This document shows positions 22,947 to 33,810 of a DNA stretch of 64,000 nt, piece by piece. The stretch comes from Tenebrio molitor (Eukaryota; Arthropoda; Insecta; Coleoptera; Tenebrionidae), in assembly GCF_963966145.1 (NCBI RefSeq), contig NC_091046.1, positions 14,880,001 to 14,944,000 of the forward strand. Direction: 5' to 3'. The notes below the pieces were generated by a model, which ran no database searches, was not told where the DNA came from, and worked only from the letters and a program-made list of their open reading frames with translations. A program made the translations under genes and the position numbers. Within the stretch, counting starts at the first letter, position 1; every line of letters starts with the position of its first letter.

Positions 22947-24054
22947 TATATTTTGCAACAAGTTAAAGTTTTCTACCAACAATTTATTTCAATCAGCAAA
23001 TAATAATTTCGTTTTGTTTTTTAGAATTTTTATGATCAAGTATGTATTTTAAAATAAATAATAATAAAATTGCTGAAAAACTTATTTCATATTTGCTTGC
23101 ATCAAACATGCCATGAAGCTAATTCTTATACCAAAGTTCTTGAAATTCTGCTGCGAACATTCCAGACAACGATTTACAAAAAAACGAAATAAACCATTGA
23201 TTATTCATAAGTGTTTGGTTGTTTTAATTCATTTACCTACTTCATCATCTTTACTACGTATGAGAAAAATTATTTTTCTGCTTAACGCATTCATGTACTT
23301 ACACTTCTATTTAAAAAAAAAAAGCGTACAAGTAGTGAGCACAATTTTGGCTACATTGCCATATCGTAAACCTATGTTTTAATTGTTGTTACTTAGAAAC
23401 CTGTAACAAAACCCATGATGATAGCTGGATTTGATCGATGTATTTTTCAGAGATTTTAACGTATATAAATGTTTTGCCTTATTTATTACTTTATTAGGCA
23501 AGTACCTATTACCAATTACTACAAACACAGTTCAAACTTTTATTCACAAATTTATGGAAAAAGGCAACTCTCAACAATCTAACAATAATTTGAAAATTTA
23601 TAAAAAAAAAACAGTGTTCACACATTTGACATATATACAAAATGTCAGTAATATATTTTCTTGGAAACGATTAATTAATTTTATCCCCATTTACAGTAGC
23701 CCTTCATACGTGTACGCTTTTTTTTTAATAGAAGTGTACATACCATAAAATGTATACCTACCTATTATAAGATATACATATACTTCTCTTATATCCAGCA
23801 AAACTAGATTTTCAAATGTATAGAAACGTAAATGTCATTTTAATGGGTAGAATGTCTACGAAACTCTTAGTTTTTCCATAACGGTTCGGTCTCGAAATGC
23901 AAAAAAAAATTGACCACATTTCTGCAAACCTGGTCGTGTGTGACATTCACATCTAAACTCTAAATTTGGCGACCATCATACAAAATAATTTCGTAAATAA
24001 ACCGTTTCGTCTAAAATTCTAATGTTTCATTTGGTTAACTGTGACATGTATAGG
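22947..24054. other. AT-rich DNA, no gene supported
   Basis: Two plus-strand open frames of about 90-105 codons (23113-23382 and 23431-23748) are lysine/isoleucine-rich, lack motifs and look like chance frames in AT-rich sequence. Confidence 0.35.
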
Positions 24055-24325
24055 TACAGGGTCTATCAGAACTGGCGAACCAAAATAATACGGTGAAATC
24101 ATCATCTTCGGGGAATAGGAAAAATATTTTTTTAAATCCATCATTGGATTTTAAAATAAAAACGTTTTTAATTGACTAATCGCGTGTAGATATAAAATTA
24201 CCTTAAAAAATTATATTAGTAACTATCGAAACAAAATTGATTGCTGCAAAGACATAATAATTGAATAATGTTATATCATAATAAATTATTTCTGACAATT
24301 ACAATAGTATATTAAGTATAAAGAA

Positions 24326-24430
24326 CGGTAATGACAATGTACCGATCGAAGACAATTGTTTGGAGGAGGAGCTTGCGACGACTCCAAAATTGTCTGAGAT
24401 CGGTACATTGTCATTAACTCATTAACGTTC
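24326..24430. repeat. Hairpin with GC-rich loop inside the MITE
   Basis: GAACGGTAATGACAATGTAC with following CGAT pairs with ATCGGTACATTGTCATTAAC. The loop contains GGAGGAGCTTGCGACGACTCC. Confidence 0.8.
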
Positions 24431-25632
24431 GTGATGCTTATGATATACTTGTCTTATATGGACAGTGTGATGAGAGTGCCACAGTTGCTCCTCAGGAGTA
24501 CGCAGTTCGTTTTCCCAATACGGAACATCCAAGCAGAAATACTATAACCTGAAAAATACTATAACCTAAAAACGTCCGTCATTGCACAAACAATGCAGAT
24601 ACCCAACAATGCATATGCATCATTTGAAATGCATCCATAGTTACAAATAAAGCAGGAAAACTAATTTATAGGTAACTTAACATCAACAACAGGATTGGTC
24701 AGTTTAAATTGCTTCTTTTCTAATTACTATTTAAGATAGATTTTTTTGAACATTTTTCCTATTATTCCCAGAAGACGATGAATTCACCGTATTATTTTGG
24801 TCCGCCAGTTGTGATCAGTGACGGCTCGTTAGGGGCGGCAGAGTCGGCCGGGCCGTACCACACAAAATTACGAATTTTATTTTCATACTTTCTGATAAAA
24901 AAATGTTTACGTTATTTTTCTTCAAACACAAATAACAACTTAAATTACAATTTACATTTCTGTCTCGTACCTAATTACATTGTACTGTGTACCGTATGTG
25001 CTGTAAATACACATATTATGTAGTATAAATACCTAAACGCATCCAGGATAGTTTTGAAAAAAAAATGTGTGTGTAAATAAAAATCCACTTAATAAACGCA
25101 AAATTCTACTAAACATAAATTATGATGTCTGTTCGCCTTCATCGTTTTTTTTTAATTGCCTCAGTAAAGACCAATTTAAATTAGATATTGAAGTTAAAGT
25201 TATTTTTTCACCATTACAAAAATTAAATGCATACGAATATTTACAAAACTACGACAATAATTGACAAAGCCGTTCCTAGGCTCCTGCGGCAAGTGTTTAT
25301 TAAATAGGTAATAAATACATTCGGCCAAGGAAGGGGAAGGGTCGGCCAGTGACGTATTTGCCGAGTGCACACAGACTAATCTTTGCACTGCGATTTTGAA
25401 ACGATGAATACATTCAGAAGTACGTCCAGCTGTCTCGTCTCACCAATCTTAAGTTATGTTGCTGTAACTTGTAACGGATAGCTTAGCTCGTTTCACACAA
25501 CCCCGGCAAAAGTTAATTTGGCCGACAGCTGTTACAGCGCTGTGGCGCTGCTAAACTGAGTTTGCTAAGGTAACGACAACGGTTGCGCCAATATTTCCAT
25601 CTCACTTAATTTGGAGTCTATGCAAGTTAATC

Positions 25633-25695
25633 GACACGATACAAACATCCCGTGACACGATACAAACATCCCGTGACACGATACAAACATCCCGT
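25633..25695 (+). repeat. Three perfect 21-bp tandem repeats
   Basis: The unit GACACGATACAAACATCCCG plus T is repeated three times without a mismatch, inside the hAT element upstream of its coding remnant. A single related copy (GATGCAAACATCCCGTGG) is found at 20727-20744. Confidence 0.95.
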
Positions 25696-25913
25696 AAAAC
25701 AATGAGTTGCCCGGTTGCCGCTACCTTATTTATCATCGAGAACCTTAGAGTTTGCGTTTGCGTAGTTTAATTCCTTAATTTCAAATTCACGTCTGCTCCT
25801 AACCGTTTAACGTATCGTCTTTTGTTTCTGTTTAGTGTGTTTAATCTGTTATTAATTATTATAGTATTATTTAAATAGTGAGTGTAAGTGGTAAGTAGGT
25901 AAACACACCGACA

Positions 25914-26219
25914 ATGGCAAATGTAAAAGATGTAGTGAGTACCAATGCCGATTTGATTAACTATTTATTGGTAAATAAATTTCATACATTGTCTTATGAT
26001 GACAAAATATTTGTGAAGAAATTGCCAGTTCCACAACCCTCAATGGTTGATTTAATACAATCGAAAAGTGGTCATAATCGCGCGTTTTCTAAAACTCTGT
26101 ACCAGAAACATATATGGTTAACGGGCAGCCAAGTGCGCTTGCACTTGTTAGTTTTACTATGTAACATTTTTTTAATTATGAACCTACATTTGTCACGCGG
26201 ATGCCTATCAAAAAGTTAA
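25914..26219 (+). pseudogene. N-terminal part of a hAT-associated TTF/ZMYM-like protein, truncated
   Basis: The frame begins MANVKDVVSTNADLINYLLV and continues through KKLPVPQPSMVDLIQSKSGH to SKTLYQKHIWLTGSQV. The pattern (KxLPxPxPSxVDLxQSK, then FSKTLYxKxxWLTGS) resembles the start of the TTF-type zinc-finger proteins encoded by hAT elements and related ZMYM1-like genes. The cysteines expected after WLTGS are not in frame. The rest of the transposase, including the DDE core and dimerisation domain, is absent within the element, so it is a broken gene. Confidence 0.7.
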
Positions 26220-26312
26220 ATTGACTAATTTGAGCTTTACCGATCTACCCATGTTCGGCCGACCCATATTCGCGAAACACGAGCCGTCACTGGTTGTGAT
26301 AGACCCTGTGTA

Positions 26313-26822
26313 TGTAAAAATCTATTATAAAAAGTCTTAATCTGTTAACATTTCAATTGATATAACTACCTGTGCAATGACATATTACAGCAGATAATTT
26401 AAGTAGGCAGGTACACAAGCTTCTGAATGTTTACTCAAACAGTACGTGTATCTCTTGAAGATAAAAAAGAGAAAGTCAAAGTACAAGTACGCGACAGTTG
26501 GTAATAATTAGATCGGTCGTTTATAGGCCAATGTTATCTATAATATGTAATTATATTTAGCACCAAATTTGGAAAAACTTTATCATAATTTAAATGATAT
26601 AAAATCCATGATTTAAATTTAACCTTGTTACAACTTATAGAAGGTTTGATGTTCTTAGGATACGTTTGTCTTTTAGAAAATAAATATTTACACATTGGAC
26701 TTTTTGTTAATGGTGCAAATTTATGCTCGTTAAAGGCAAATACTTAAAGAAAATATCCTACATATGTCCTTCATCAATCATCATATAATTACGTACTTTA
26801 ATTGCTATAATAGTTATTTATT
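26313..26822. other. AT-rich DNA, nothing recognised
   Basis: No exon, repeat end or hairpin supported. Confidence 0.4.
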
Positions 26823-27170
26823 ATACAAGACGATAAAATTTTATTTTATCTTCGAGAGCGGTTTAAGCCTCGAGGCCTAAGCCGAGAGGCTAATACGCTC
26901 GAGAAGATAATGGTGAATTTTATCGTCGTGTACAATACAAAATTTTATTCCATCCTCCATTACTTCGATTGAATTACTGAATTATTTTGATTATGACAAT
27001 TATAAACGTCAAAAAAATTCAACAATCAAAAAAACGTCAAAAACAGAAAAACAACAATGGATGTTAAACATTAATTATTTTATTTTTCTAGACGATAAAA
27101 CTTCATTTTACCATGAAGAAAACAGTAGATAAAATACCATTTTATCGTTTAGGATGGAATAAATATAATT
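26823..27170. repeat. GC-looped hairpin and further copies of its arm
   Basis: TTATACAAGACGATAAAATT pairs with AATTTTATCGTCGTGTACAA. The stem continues into CTTCGAGAGCG/CGCTCGAGAAG, with a loop GCCTCGAGGCCTAAGCCGAGAGGC (26823-26935 overall). The arm words ACGATAAAA and TTTTATCGT return at 27092 and 27153, and TTTTATTCCATCCTCC/GGATGGAATAAA form another pair. It is again preceded by ATAGTTATTTAT. Confidence 0.65.
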
Positions 27171-27568
27171 CCAAATACTGGTTGGTGGTAGTTATTTATT
27201 TCTTAGTCTAATATCAATTGATATTTTACTCTGGCACAAGTATCAATGCCATTTTCTGTGATTAACTATAAGATTTATTAAGTTGAAATATACCGGGTGA
27301 CTGACGAAAAACCTTTGACGCTGTATCTTATTTTTTATCCAATTTGAATAAATAACACATCAAATGAAATAATTTTCAAAACACTTCAATACCAATTAAA
27401 TGATTTTTTTTCTTGCGTCCAGTTTTGCCAGATGAACATCAACTTCTTTTTGTTGAAATGTAATTAAAAAATGTACCTATATTTTTTTTTATTCAATATT
27501 ACGGAGATTATTTTCCTGAATCTAAAAATGCAAAGAACTGTAAATAATCATGTTATTAATGGCAGTCT

Positions 27569-27804
27569 TACGGCCGTATTCACCAACGCCAGTTAACGTT
27601 AACTGTAGGTTAAAATACTTCGTTACTTTAGTTACCTATTGTTACAACAATGTTTTCGTATATTTTAACCTACAGTTAACTTTAACTGGCGTTGGTGAAT
27701 ATGGGCCTTAGGCCCGTATTCACCAACGCCAGTTAAAGTTAACTGTAGGTTAAAATATACGAAAACATTGTTATAACAATAGGTAACTAAAGTAACGAAG
27801 TAAC
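27569..27804. mobile_element. Two head-to-tail copies of a palindromic MITE
   Basis: The first copy (27569-27709) is a complete palindrome. Its arms run from CCGTATTCACCAACGCCAGT through AACTGTAGGTTAAAATA. The second copy (27711-27804) begins with the same CCCGTATTCACCAACGCCAG and reads nearly identically to one arm plus the centre, then is lost. Confidence 0.85.
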
Positions 27805-27865
27805 GCCAAGCAAAATATAATATTCTATTATCAAAGAAAACAAGCAACTTTCTGGATGAAATGCC

Positions 27866-27935
27866 ATGCCATTAGCAGTGTTGAACAGAGTCGTGTTTCA
27901 TCAAGACGGCACCACACTACATAATGCACGCACGC
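27866..27935 (+). pseudogene. Transposase fragment (VVFHQDGTTLHNAR)
   Basis: MPLAVLNRVVFHQDGTTLHN followed by AR matches the minus-strand fragment in the element at 40047 (AVLNRVVFHQAGAIPHNA). It corresponds to the (F)xQDGAPxHxAR motif around the second catalytic aspartate of Tc1/mariner-like transposases. The aspartate is kept here and replaced by alanine in the other copy. Confidence 0.7.
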
Positions 27936-28412
27936 ACGATTATTGTGGAAACGGTTATTTTTTTAAATTCAGTTTACTTATTTTATTTGAAATAAAATTA
28001 TACAAAAGTTTTTTAGTTTTTTTTTCGGATCCTTTCTTATTATGGTGATATTTTTGGTATCTCATGGTTAGTGTAAGGAAAAAGCTATAATTAGTTTTGA
28101 CTTCACAAACAAGTATCTACTTATTAAAAAAATGCAACTGAAGAAAATGGTTGAAACTGTTGGTAACTAGAAAATATACATTTCGTATCTGGCTGTCAGG
28201 TAAATGAAGCCGCCCGTAGCCCTTCTTAAATCCGCATACAATAGAGGTTTTGTTCTGACTTCTGAGGATTAACACACCCAGTGGGGTGCAAATTCTTGTT
28301 TTTCAGGTTGCAACCGGGAACACTTTGGTGTCTTTAAGGCAACGGTTGCCTATTCACGAAAACTGAAAATTATGGGCACTCCACAATAGCCTTAATGTTG
28401 CATTTTTAAGTG

Positions 28413-28887
28413 ATTATTCACAATGGACATAAGCTTGACATAAGGCATAAGAAATTCATATGATACATGCAGTGTGTATACTATTAATTTTTACGTAACT
28501 TATGAGAAGTGACCTCAGTGAACATTATTGTTGTGTACAAAAAGGCATGGAGAATCATATTCGAGTTATATGGACACATAATTTATTTTCCAATTGCCCA
28601 AATTTACAAATCATTCTTATAGGTATAGTGTTCCCATTTATAATTTGGTTTTACTACCAGCCCTGTTGTCAGGGAGTTAAATACCCCGACAATAGGCAAC
28701 TACCGCTATAAATCCTAGGACTGTAAAAGAAGGTCTGTTGTCTGACCAGGTTACAATATCTTCACTATTGCCAAAACCACAACCCCAGCCCCTAATAATT
28801 ACAATTGCACTGCCATAAAACCAAATTATAAATGGGAAAACTATATCTCTTATGTATTTCTTATGTCTTATGTCCATTGTGAATAAG
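28413..28887. mobile_element. 475-bp palindrome-ended element inside the transposase
   Basis: Inverted ends TTATTCACAATGGACATAAG with a second matching block (TTCCCATTTATAATTTGGTTTT, 28632-28653, against its inverted copy at 28823-28844). It lies between the two transposase fragments. Confidence 0.7.
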
Positions 28888-28914
28888 CACTAATAATCAT
28901 TTTGGTGATCGATA

Positions 28915-29161
28915 AATGGGTAGTTACGGACCTATTCGATGGCCCCCTAGATTCCCAGATTTGAATGCATTGGATTTCTCTCTATGAGGTTACATTCCGG
29001 ATAATATTTATTTGACCCCTTCTCATCCGAGAAGAGTTAAAAAGTACATATGTATAGTGCAAGTCTCTGAGAAAATACCCTCAATTTTTTTACGGAATGC
29101 AATGATGGGCGTTTCTAGAAGGTGTCGACAGTGTCTAGAACAGCATGGTGGCAATTTTGAC
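28915..29161 (+). pseudogene. Transposase C-terminal third with one in-frame stop
   Basis: Reads MGSYGPIRWPPRFPDLNALD, FSL, a TGA stop, GYIPDNIYLT, and ends SRRCRQCLEQHGGNFD with a stop. WPPRxPDLNxLDF is the hallmark around the third catalytic residue of insect Tc1/mariner-like transposases. The frame is otherwise open for about 82 codons, which suggests moderate age. Confidence 0.8.
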
Positions 29162-29610
29162 TAACTAGAATAGATTCTTTACTACATATTTATAAAATTG
29201 GTTACTTGATTTTTGATTTTTTTTTCAATTAAAATAAATTTGTTGTTCTTTCTTTTAATGTACAGATATTCAGAAGAAAATTCCCTATAAGAACGAATAG
29301 AAAAATATATACAGTGTAATTTGAAAAGAAAAAGTTGACTATAGTCTGTCAAAAAATAGATATCGAAAAAAATATCGAATCAGATAATGTTAAAATATTT
29401 TTCGAACTATTTCATTATCTTAAAATCCTTGGTCTGCTCCTGCGATTATATTATGTATACTTACAAATTTTTACCAAGTTCATACAAAACTGTTACTTCG
29501 TATCTGTTTAAACCTAATTACATATGTATTTTATTTTTAATTTCTTAATGATTAAGCTACAGCACGCACCTGCATATTAAAAAGAAAACTTCGTAACTCA
29601 CAAAATGTTG

Positions 29611-30092
29611 TATAGGGTGTACCAAAAATGGCGTACTAACGGTGCACTACGGTGTAGAAGAGATTACCGTAAACGCCAGAAAAATGTTAAAAAAATTCTA
29701 TTGGACTTATTTTCTGATTTGGCGGTCTTTGAATGTGGTACTTAACAGGTCAATTATTTTGAAATATATGTATGAAATTGTCATGAGAGCTACGTCTAAT
29801 CGTATATATTATCACAAAGTACAAGATCACTCGCTATCAATATCTAATCCTGCATAATAGAGAATTTAGAAGTTTTGGAAATCGAAAAAATTATTTTAAA
29901 TCCTCTATGGTAACATTGCAAGGTAATGATGTATGAATATATCATTGTTTACATTGTATTATCGTTAATAATAATAATAAAAATAATTGATTTTTTTGTC
30001 GGAAACATTTTTTCCATATTTTTTTCATGTACATTTAAGCATCCTCGATAAGGTAGTAAGTAGTTTGTACGCCATTTTTGGGACAGCCTGTA
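29611..30092. mobile_element. MITE, ends TA(C/G)GGTGTACCAAAAATGGCGTAC-like
   Basis: TAGGGTGTACCAAAAATGGC is mirrored at the right by GCCATTTTTGGGACAGCCTG with TA. It is 482 bp long with a non-coding interior. Confidence 0.75.
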
Positions 30093-30137
30093 TATGTATA
30101 ATTATCTAAAAAGCTGTTAAAAATATTTTCCAAATAA

Positions 30138-30378
30138 TACCGGGTGATCAAGAAGGACTGTTTAAGTTGGCAGTACAATTGAGAAATTTTTTTAATTCGG
30201 TTATTTATAAGTATAACACTGCAACTGGATATGTTTTGTTGGTTTATTTGACAAATATCTGATATAGGTATAGCATTAGCAACGACAAGCCACCAACAAC
30301 CGGAAGTTACTCCTGTTATACGATTTAAAATACGATCCAGTGTTACCAACTTAAACAGTCCTTCTTGATCACCCCGTA
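30138..30378 (+). mobile_element. MITE family X, copy 2
   Basis: 241 bp with ends TACCGGGTGATCAAGAAGGA and its complement. Similar along its length to 7868-8099 (inverted) and 46412-46646. It ends 46 bases before WDR47 exon 3, so it sits in that gene's intron. Confidence 0.92.
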
Positions 30379-30424
30379 TTTATTCCACATTTATAGGCTA
30401 TCTTACTTAAGTAGTTCTTCTTAC

Positions 30425-30491
30425 CTTAACTGCATCGTAAAGGCCTTCTTGAAGCCCTCTCGGATCCGTTACTTCAGACTTTAGAGGTCCT
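30425..30491 (-). CDS. WDR47: WDR47-like protein, coding exon 3
   Basis: 67 bases between acceptor TATTTCTAG|A and donor GTTAAG|GTAAGAAG. It completes the split arginine codon of the preceding exon (AG|A) and reads GPLKSEVTDPRGLQEGLYDA, then VK, ending in phase 0. In family members this low-complexity linker separates the N-terminal LisH/CTLH half from the C-terminal WD40 propeller. Both splice sites are strong and the phases agree. Assignment to WDR47 depends on linkage to exon 1. The next, WD40-encoding exons were not found below this point. Confidence 0.8.
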
Positions 30492-30664
30492 CTAGAAATA
30501 CAAAATTATAAATTACTATCTTGACTTTTATAACAGCTTTTTATTCTGGAATGGCAAAAAAAAAGTAATGACTTCGCAGAATAAACGTCTTACACTTCAC
30601 GTATCGTGAATTTTAACAAACAAAAGAATGACCAAAGAATAACAATTTATACATCCGGTATTAC
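30492..30664 (-). other. Intron of the WDR47-like gene
   Basis: 173 bases between GTCTACAG|GTAATACC and TTTCTAG|AGG. Phase is conserved across it. Confidence 0.8.
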
Positions 30665-30763
30665 CTGTAGACATCACCGTTTCCATTAAGATTAGGGTTT
30701 GGTGACGGAGTATTTCGAGTAGGACCAGATGTGCCATTTACCGGTTTATTTGAAGTCTGTTTA
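30665..30763 (-). CDS. WDR47: WDR47-like protein, coding exon 2
   Basis: 99 bases between acceptor TGTTTTTTAG|T and donor CTACAG|GTAATA. The leading T joins TG from exon 1 to make cysteine. The exon then encodes 32 residues rich in N, P, T and G (KQTSNKPVNGTSGPTRNTPS, then PNPNLNGNGDVY). A Pro/Thr/Asn-rich disordered linker at this place fits WDR47. It leaves AG for exon 3. The exact phase continuity across three exons is the strongest evidence. Confidence 0.82.
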
Positions 30764-32615
30764 CTAAAAAACAAGAAAAGAAAAATTTGATAAACTTAAA
30801 TACCAGAAAAACAATAAATTACAAAAAAGCTGTCAATATACCCTTCTCTTTTATTTAAAAGCCTTCGAAGGGTGTTGAGTTAAGAGTTTGCTATTCTCGT
30901 GATTCAGTAATAATTTGCAGCTTATGGCATTACAAAATTATTATCAGTTGACAATGGAATACAATAATGACTTTAATAACTGTATAATTTTAATGGATAA
31001 GCAGTCATACTGATCGCAGTTCTTACCAAGGTTGGAAAAGTTTTACTACTTGAACAGATTAATTTCGTACAATTTAAAAAGGAAATCTCACCTGTTTTGC
31101 GATTTAGAATGCAAACTACATTCGGAACTATCAATGTAAGTAACAACTTTTCTTCTACCATGTTCTCGGTACTTTGCCAAAATAGGGGGATGCAGATAGT
31201 TGTTGTAATACATGGTAAACTAACACTGCACAAGAACTCTCAACACTTAACAGCATAAACATGTGGTAAAAAGTCACAAGTGTGTAAGCACTGCGTAATT
31301 TAAACATAGGAATTTTTGCATGCTATGCGTGTTATTCAGCTTTAACAAAGATGTGCACATGTAACAACAATGATTCCAATTTTCACACTAATAAAATTCA
31401 ATTAAAAATATATCGTTAGCTGTATGAGTTTAATTAATTTTTATTGCCTTGTAATTGTGATTATTATGGTTGTATCGAATAAACTCTTAAAAATGAATTT
31501 CTCTATAAAGATAAATTATTATTGTGTAGCTAATTAAATTTTGTAGATTTTACTGTCTGCGCAATATGTTCAAAAATTCATTAAAAATCAGTTTTAATAA
31601 AATTCATCACTTGGATCACCATGCACTAACACAGTGGCACACTATCAACAATCCAATTATTCGGCACGACATGTAGATACGCATACTCCCACAAATCTAA
31701 GTGCAAACTGAACGTACAGAGATGTTTATTTGCATTATTAGCATAAAAAAATATAACGACTTGTTTTGTTATCGACATCACGATCAGACTGCTACACGTC
31801 ATGATGATCAACATTATTCATGTAAAGATAACATTCTTATGCACTGTAGAAAAATTATAAAGCAAATGAAAAACATGGACTTTCAAAACGGAGCTGACAA
31901 CAATGTTTGCATACCGTGGGTACTATGTATTTGTCGGCAAAAATCAAAGCGCCACAATGACGACTTATTTCTGTTAACGAATCATTTCATTATCTTGTAG
32001 GACACTGATGCAATTTTCCACGCAATTTCCAAAAAAGTACAAAAGTATTAGAAACGGCGTAATACAGTATTAAAGAAATTAGTACCTTCTCATTTTAGTT
32101 TACCATGAAAATAGTTTTGGTTAACACCTTAACTAACCCATTAAAATCATTTCCTCATAAATTTTACAACATAATCGGAAAACTAAACTTTTATATTGTC
32201 TTGCATCATAAAACCTGTTTATATTTGCAATATTAGATAAAATACATTTGGCGATGTTTACCATGTCTACTTTGAGGAAAGCCTCTATAAGACACACAAA
32301 TACCGATGACTAACATTGGTGACCTCGAAAGAATTTACTAAATCTAACAATCTTAATTGTTCTGTACAGTCATTTTACAATAATAATTATGACTAACATG
32401 ACATGGGTAAACATTGGCGCAAAGTGGTATAAAGAAATATCCAAAAACATCAAATAAACGAGTTAAGTTGAGGAAAATGTCTAAGATCAATCGAAATTTA
32501 ACAATGGAATGTACGTACATTTATGCACATCAACAAGCGCATTTTTTAATTTTACTTCTTGTCCAATCAATCTAATAATGACGTTAATAAAAAATGATTT
32601 TTTTAAATCTAACTA
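30764..32615. other. Intron DNA of the WDR47-like gene, no further exon seen
   Basis: Open frames at 30973-31233 (minus) and 31701-32000 (plus) show no recognisable protein and no fitting splice sites. AT-rich throughout. Confidence 0.45.
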
Positions 32616-33394
32616 TACAGTAATTTTTTTTTAAGTTTGGCCATTGGGTTTTACATGCTAATTTTTCAACTGCCTGTTAACTTTTATTTTTGTGAAATTT
32701 ACAAAGCCTAGCGCCTACCTACATGGTTGTAATAGACAATTTACAAACGAATTGTTATTTGCAAAAAAATAGTCTGAACATTAACACTATGTTAACGATA
32801 GATTCATTATTTATGTTATAACAAGGTTCTTTGCTTCAGTAAAAATTAAATGAAATATTCAAAATGGCCTCCATGGGCAGCTAAGCAATTACACAATCAA
32901 TTACATATCAAAATTAAAAATTTCAGGTGAAATTTTAGCCTACTGAAAATTTAAAATTGAAGCAAACGGAATTGAAAAAACGTCTTTTTGCTAGTTTATT
33001 CCTTGCTTCTGGTTACCACATTGTAATTGTTTGAGTATGTTGTTAAGTAACCAGTAGGGGTGTCTTTCTCCCACCCCAACTTAGCTTATATAACCACTGA
33101 CGAGAGCCGTCCGAGGACGGTCCGTCTTTCTGTCACCACTCTGTCTTTACCTGTACCATACCTTTTGTAACACAACACAACACGAGACAATATACATTTG
33201 TTAAGTTATACATTCCGAGTACATCATTTATATCACCATCATCAAACCAGCAATCCACACATATGTACATTATCATATCCCACAACTTTACTACAAAACT
33301 GGGTTGAATATTTTTATGAGGACAAGAGTTAACAGGGGGTTGAAAAATTAGCATCTAAAACCTTATGGCTAGTCTTAAAAAAAAACTCACTGTA
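32616..33394 (-). mobile_element. Degenerate DDE transposon, ends TACAGT(G)A
   Basis: 779 bp with inverted ends. At the left TACAGTAATTTTTTTTTAAG is followed by TTTTACATGCTAATTTTTCA, and both are mirrored at the right. Minus-strand bases 32862-32905 read CLAAHGGHFEYF, the typical C-terminal tail of an insect Tc1/mariner-like transposase. Everything else of the enzyme is lost. Confidence 0.75.
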
Positions 33395-33417
33395 TAGAAC
33401 TATGCGCATGCATCCAT

Positions 33418-33455
33418 GTATGAATGTATGTATGTATGTATGTATGTATATGTAT
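33418..33455 (+). repeat. (TATG)n microsatellite
   Basis: About nine units of GTAT/TATG, running into GTATATGTATATC. Confidence 0.95.
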
Positions 33456-33626
33456 ATCAGCAGGGGTATTTTTTAATTTATTTCTTGCCTAATGCAAATA
33501 ATTTTAAAAATCTCTCTACATACTTCGGTTTGTAGATACATTTAAAATCATTTTTTATTAACATACGTAAATACATAGGTACATAACTTACATTCTTCGG
33601 GATGTAGATAGATTTAAAATAATTTT

Positions 33627-33692
33627 TATTATACCTGAATCATAGTCTCTGTTTTTGACACTAAAGTGTGTGCAAAATCGGCCCTTTAAAGC
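33627..33692 (+). repeat. Dispersed repeat fragment, copy 2
   Basis: TTATACCTGAATCATAGTCT then CTGTTTTTGACACTAAAGTG, matching 10590-10660. Confidence 0.6.
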
Positions 33693-33810
33693 ACTTAGGT
33701 TAAACCACAAAATTCCTCATTCAATTCAAATTATCTAGCACCACTTTTTATGTAATTATTGTTTCAATTTTATCATAAATACATGTTATTTAGTATTCAC
33801 TTTCCCTGAC

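Larger units (their letters stand above)
24816..26292 (+). mobile_element. hAT-type DNA transposon, internally degenerate
   Basis: The termini CAGTGACGGCTCGT and ACGAGCCGTCACTG are inverted and directly flanked by the exact 8-bp duplication GTTGTGAT (24808-24815 and 26293-26300). CAGTG-type ends plus an 8-bp duplication define hAT elements. At 1477 bp it is shorter than an autonomous hAT of roughly 2.5-4 kb and keeps only an N-terminal coding fragment. It is therefore a non-autonomous or deleted copy. The intact target duplication suggests a fairly recent insertion. Confidence 0.93.
24055..26312. mobile_element. MITE (about 780 bp) carrying a nested hAT element
   Basis: The left end TACAGGGTCTATCAGAACTG runs about 80 bases. 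The right end is its inverted copy, running from about 24752 to 24815 and, after the hAT insertion, resuming at 26301 as AGACCCTGT. Without the insert and its duplicated target the element is about 780 bp, non-coding, with a GC-looped hairpin inside (24326-24430). Confidence 0.85.
27291..29420 (+). mobile_element. DDE transposon, family P copy 1, with insertions
   Basis: The left end TACCGGGTGACTGACGAAAA runs about 120 bases and matches the ends of the element at 40047-41458. The right end is eroded and fades at about 29420. On the plus strand it carries transposase pieces at 27866-27935 and 28915-29161 separated by foreign DNA. Inserts include the palindromic pair at 27569-27804 and the element at 28413-28887. 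Assignment to the Tc1/mariner-like DDE superfamily rests on the protein motif. Confidence 0.75.

Noticed and set aside
25633..25695. CRISPR-like array
   Set aside because: The three 21-bp units are contiguous with no spacers, and the setting is eukaryotic and inside a hAT element.
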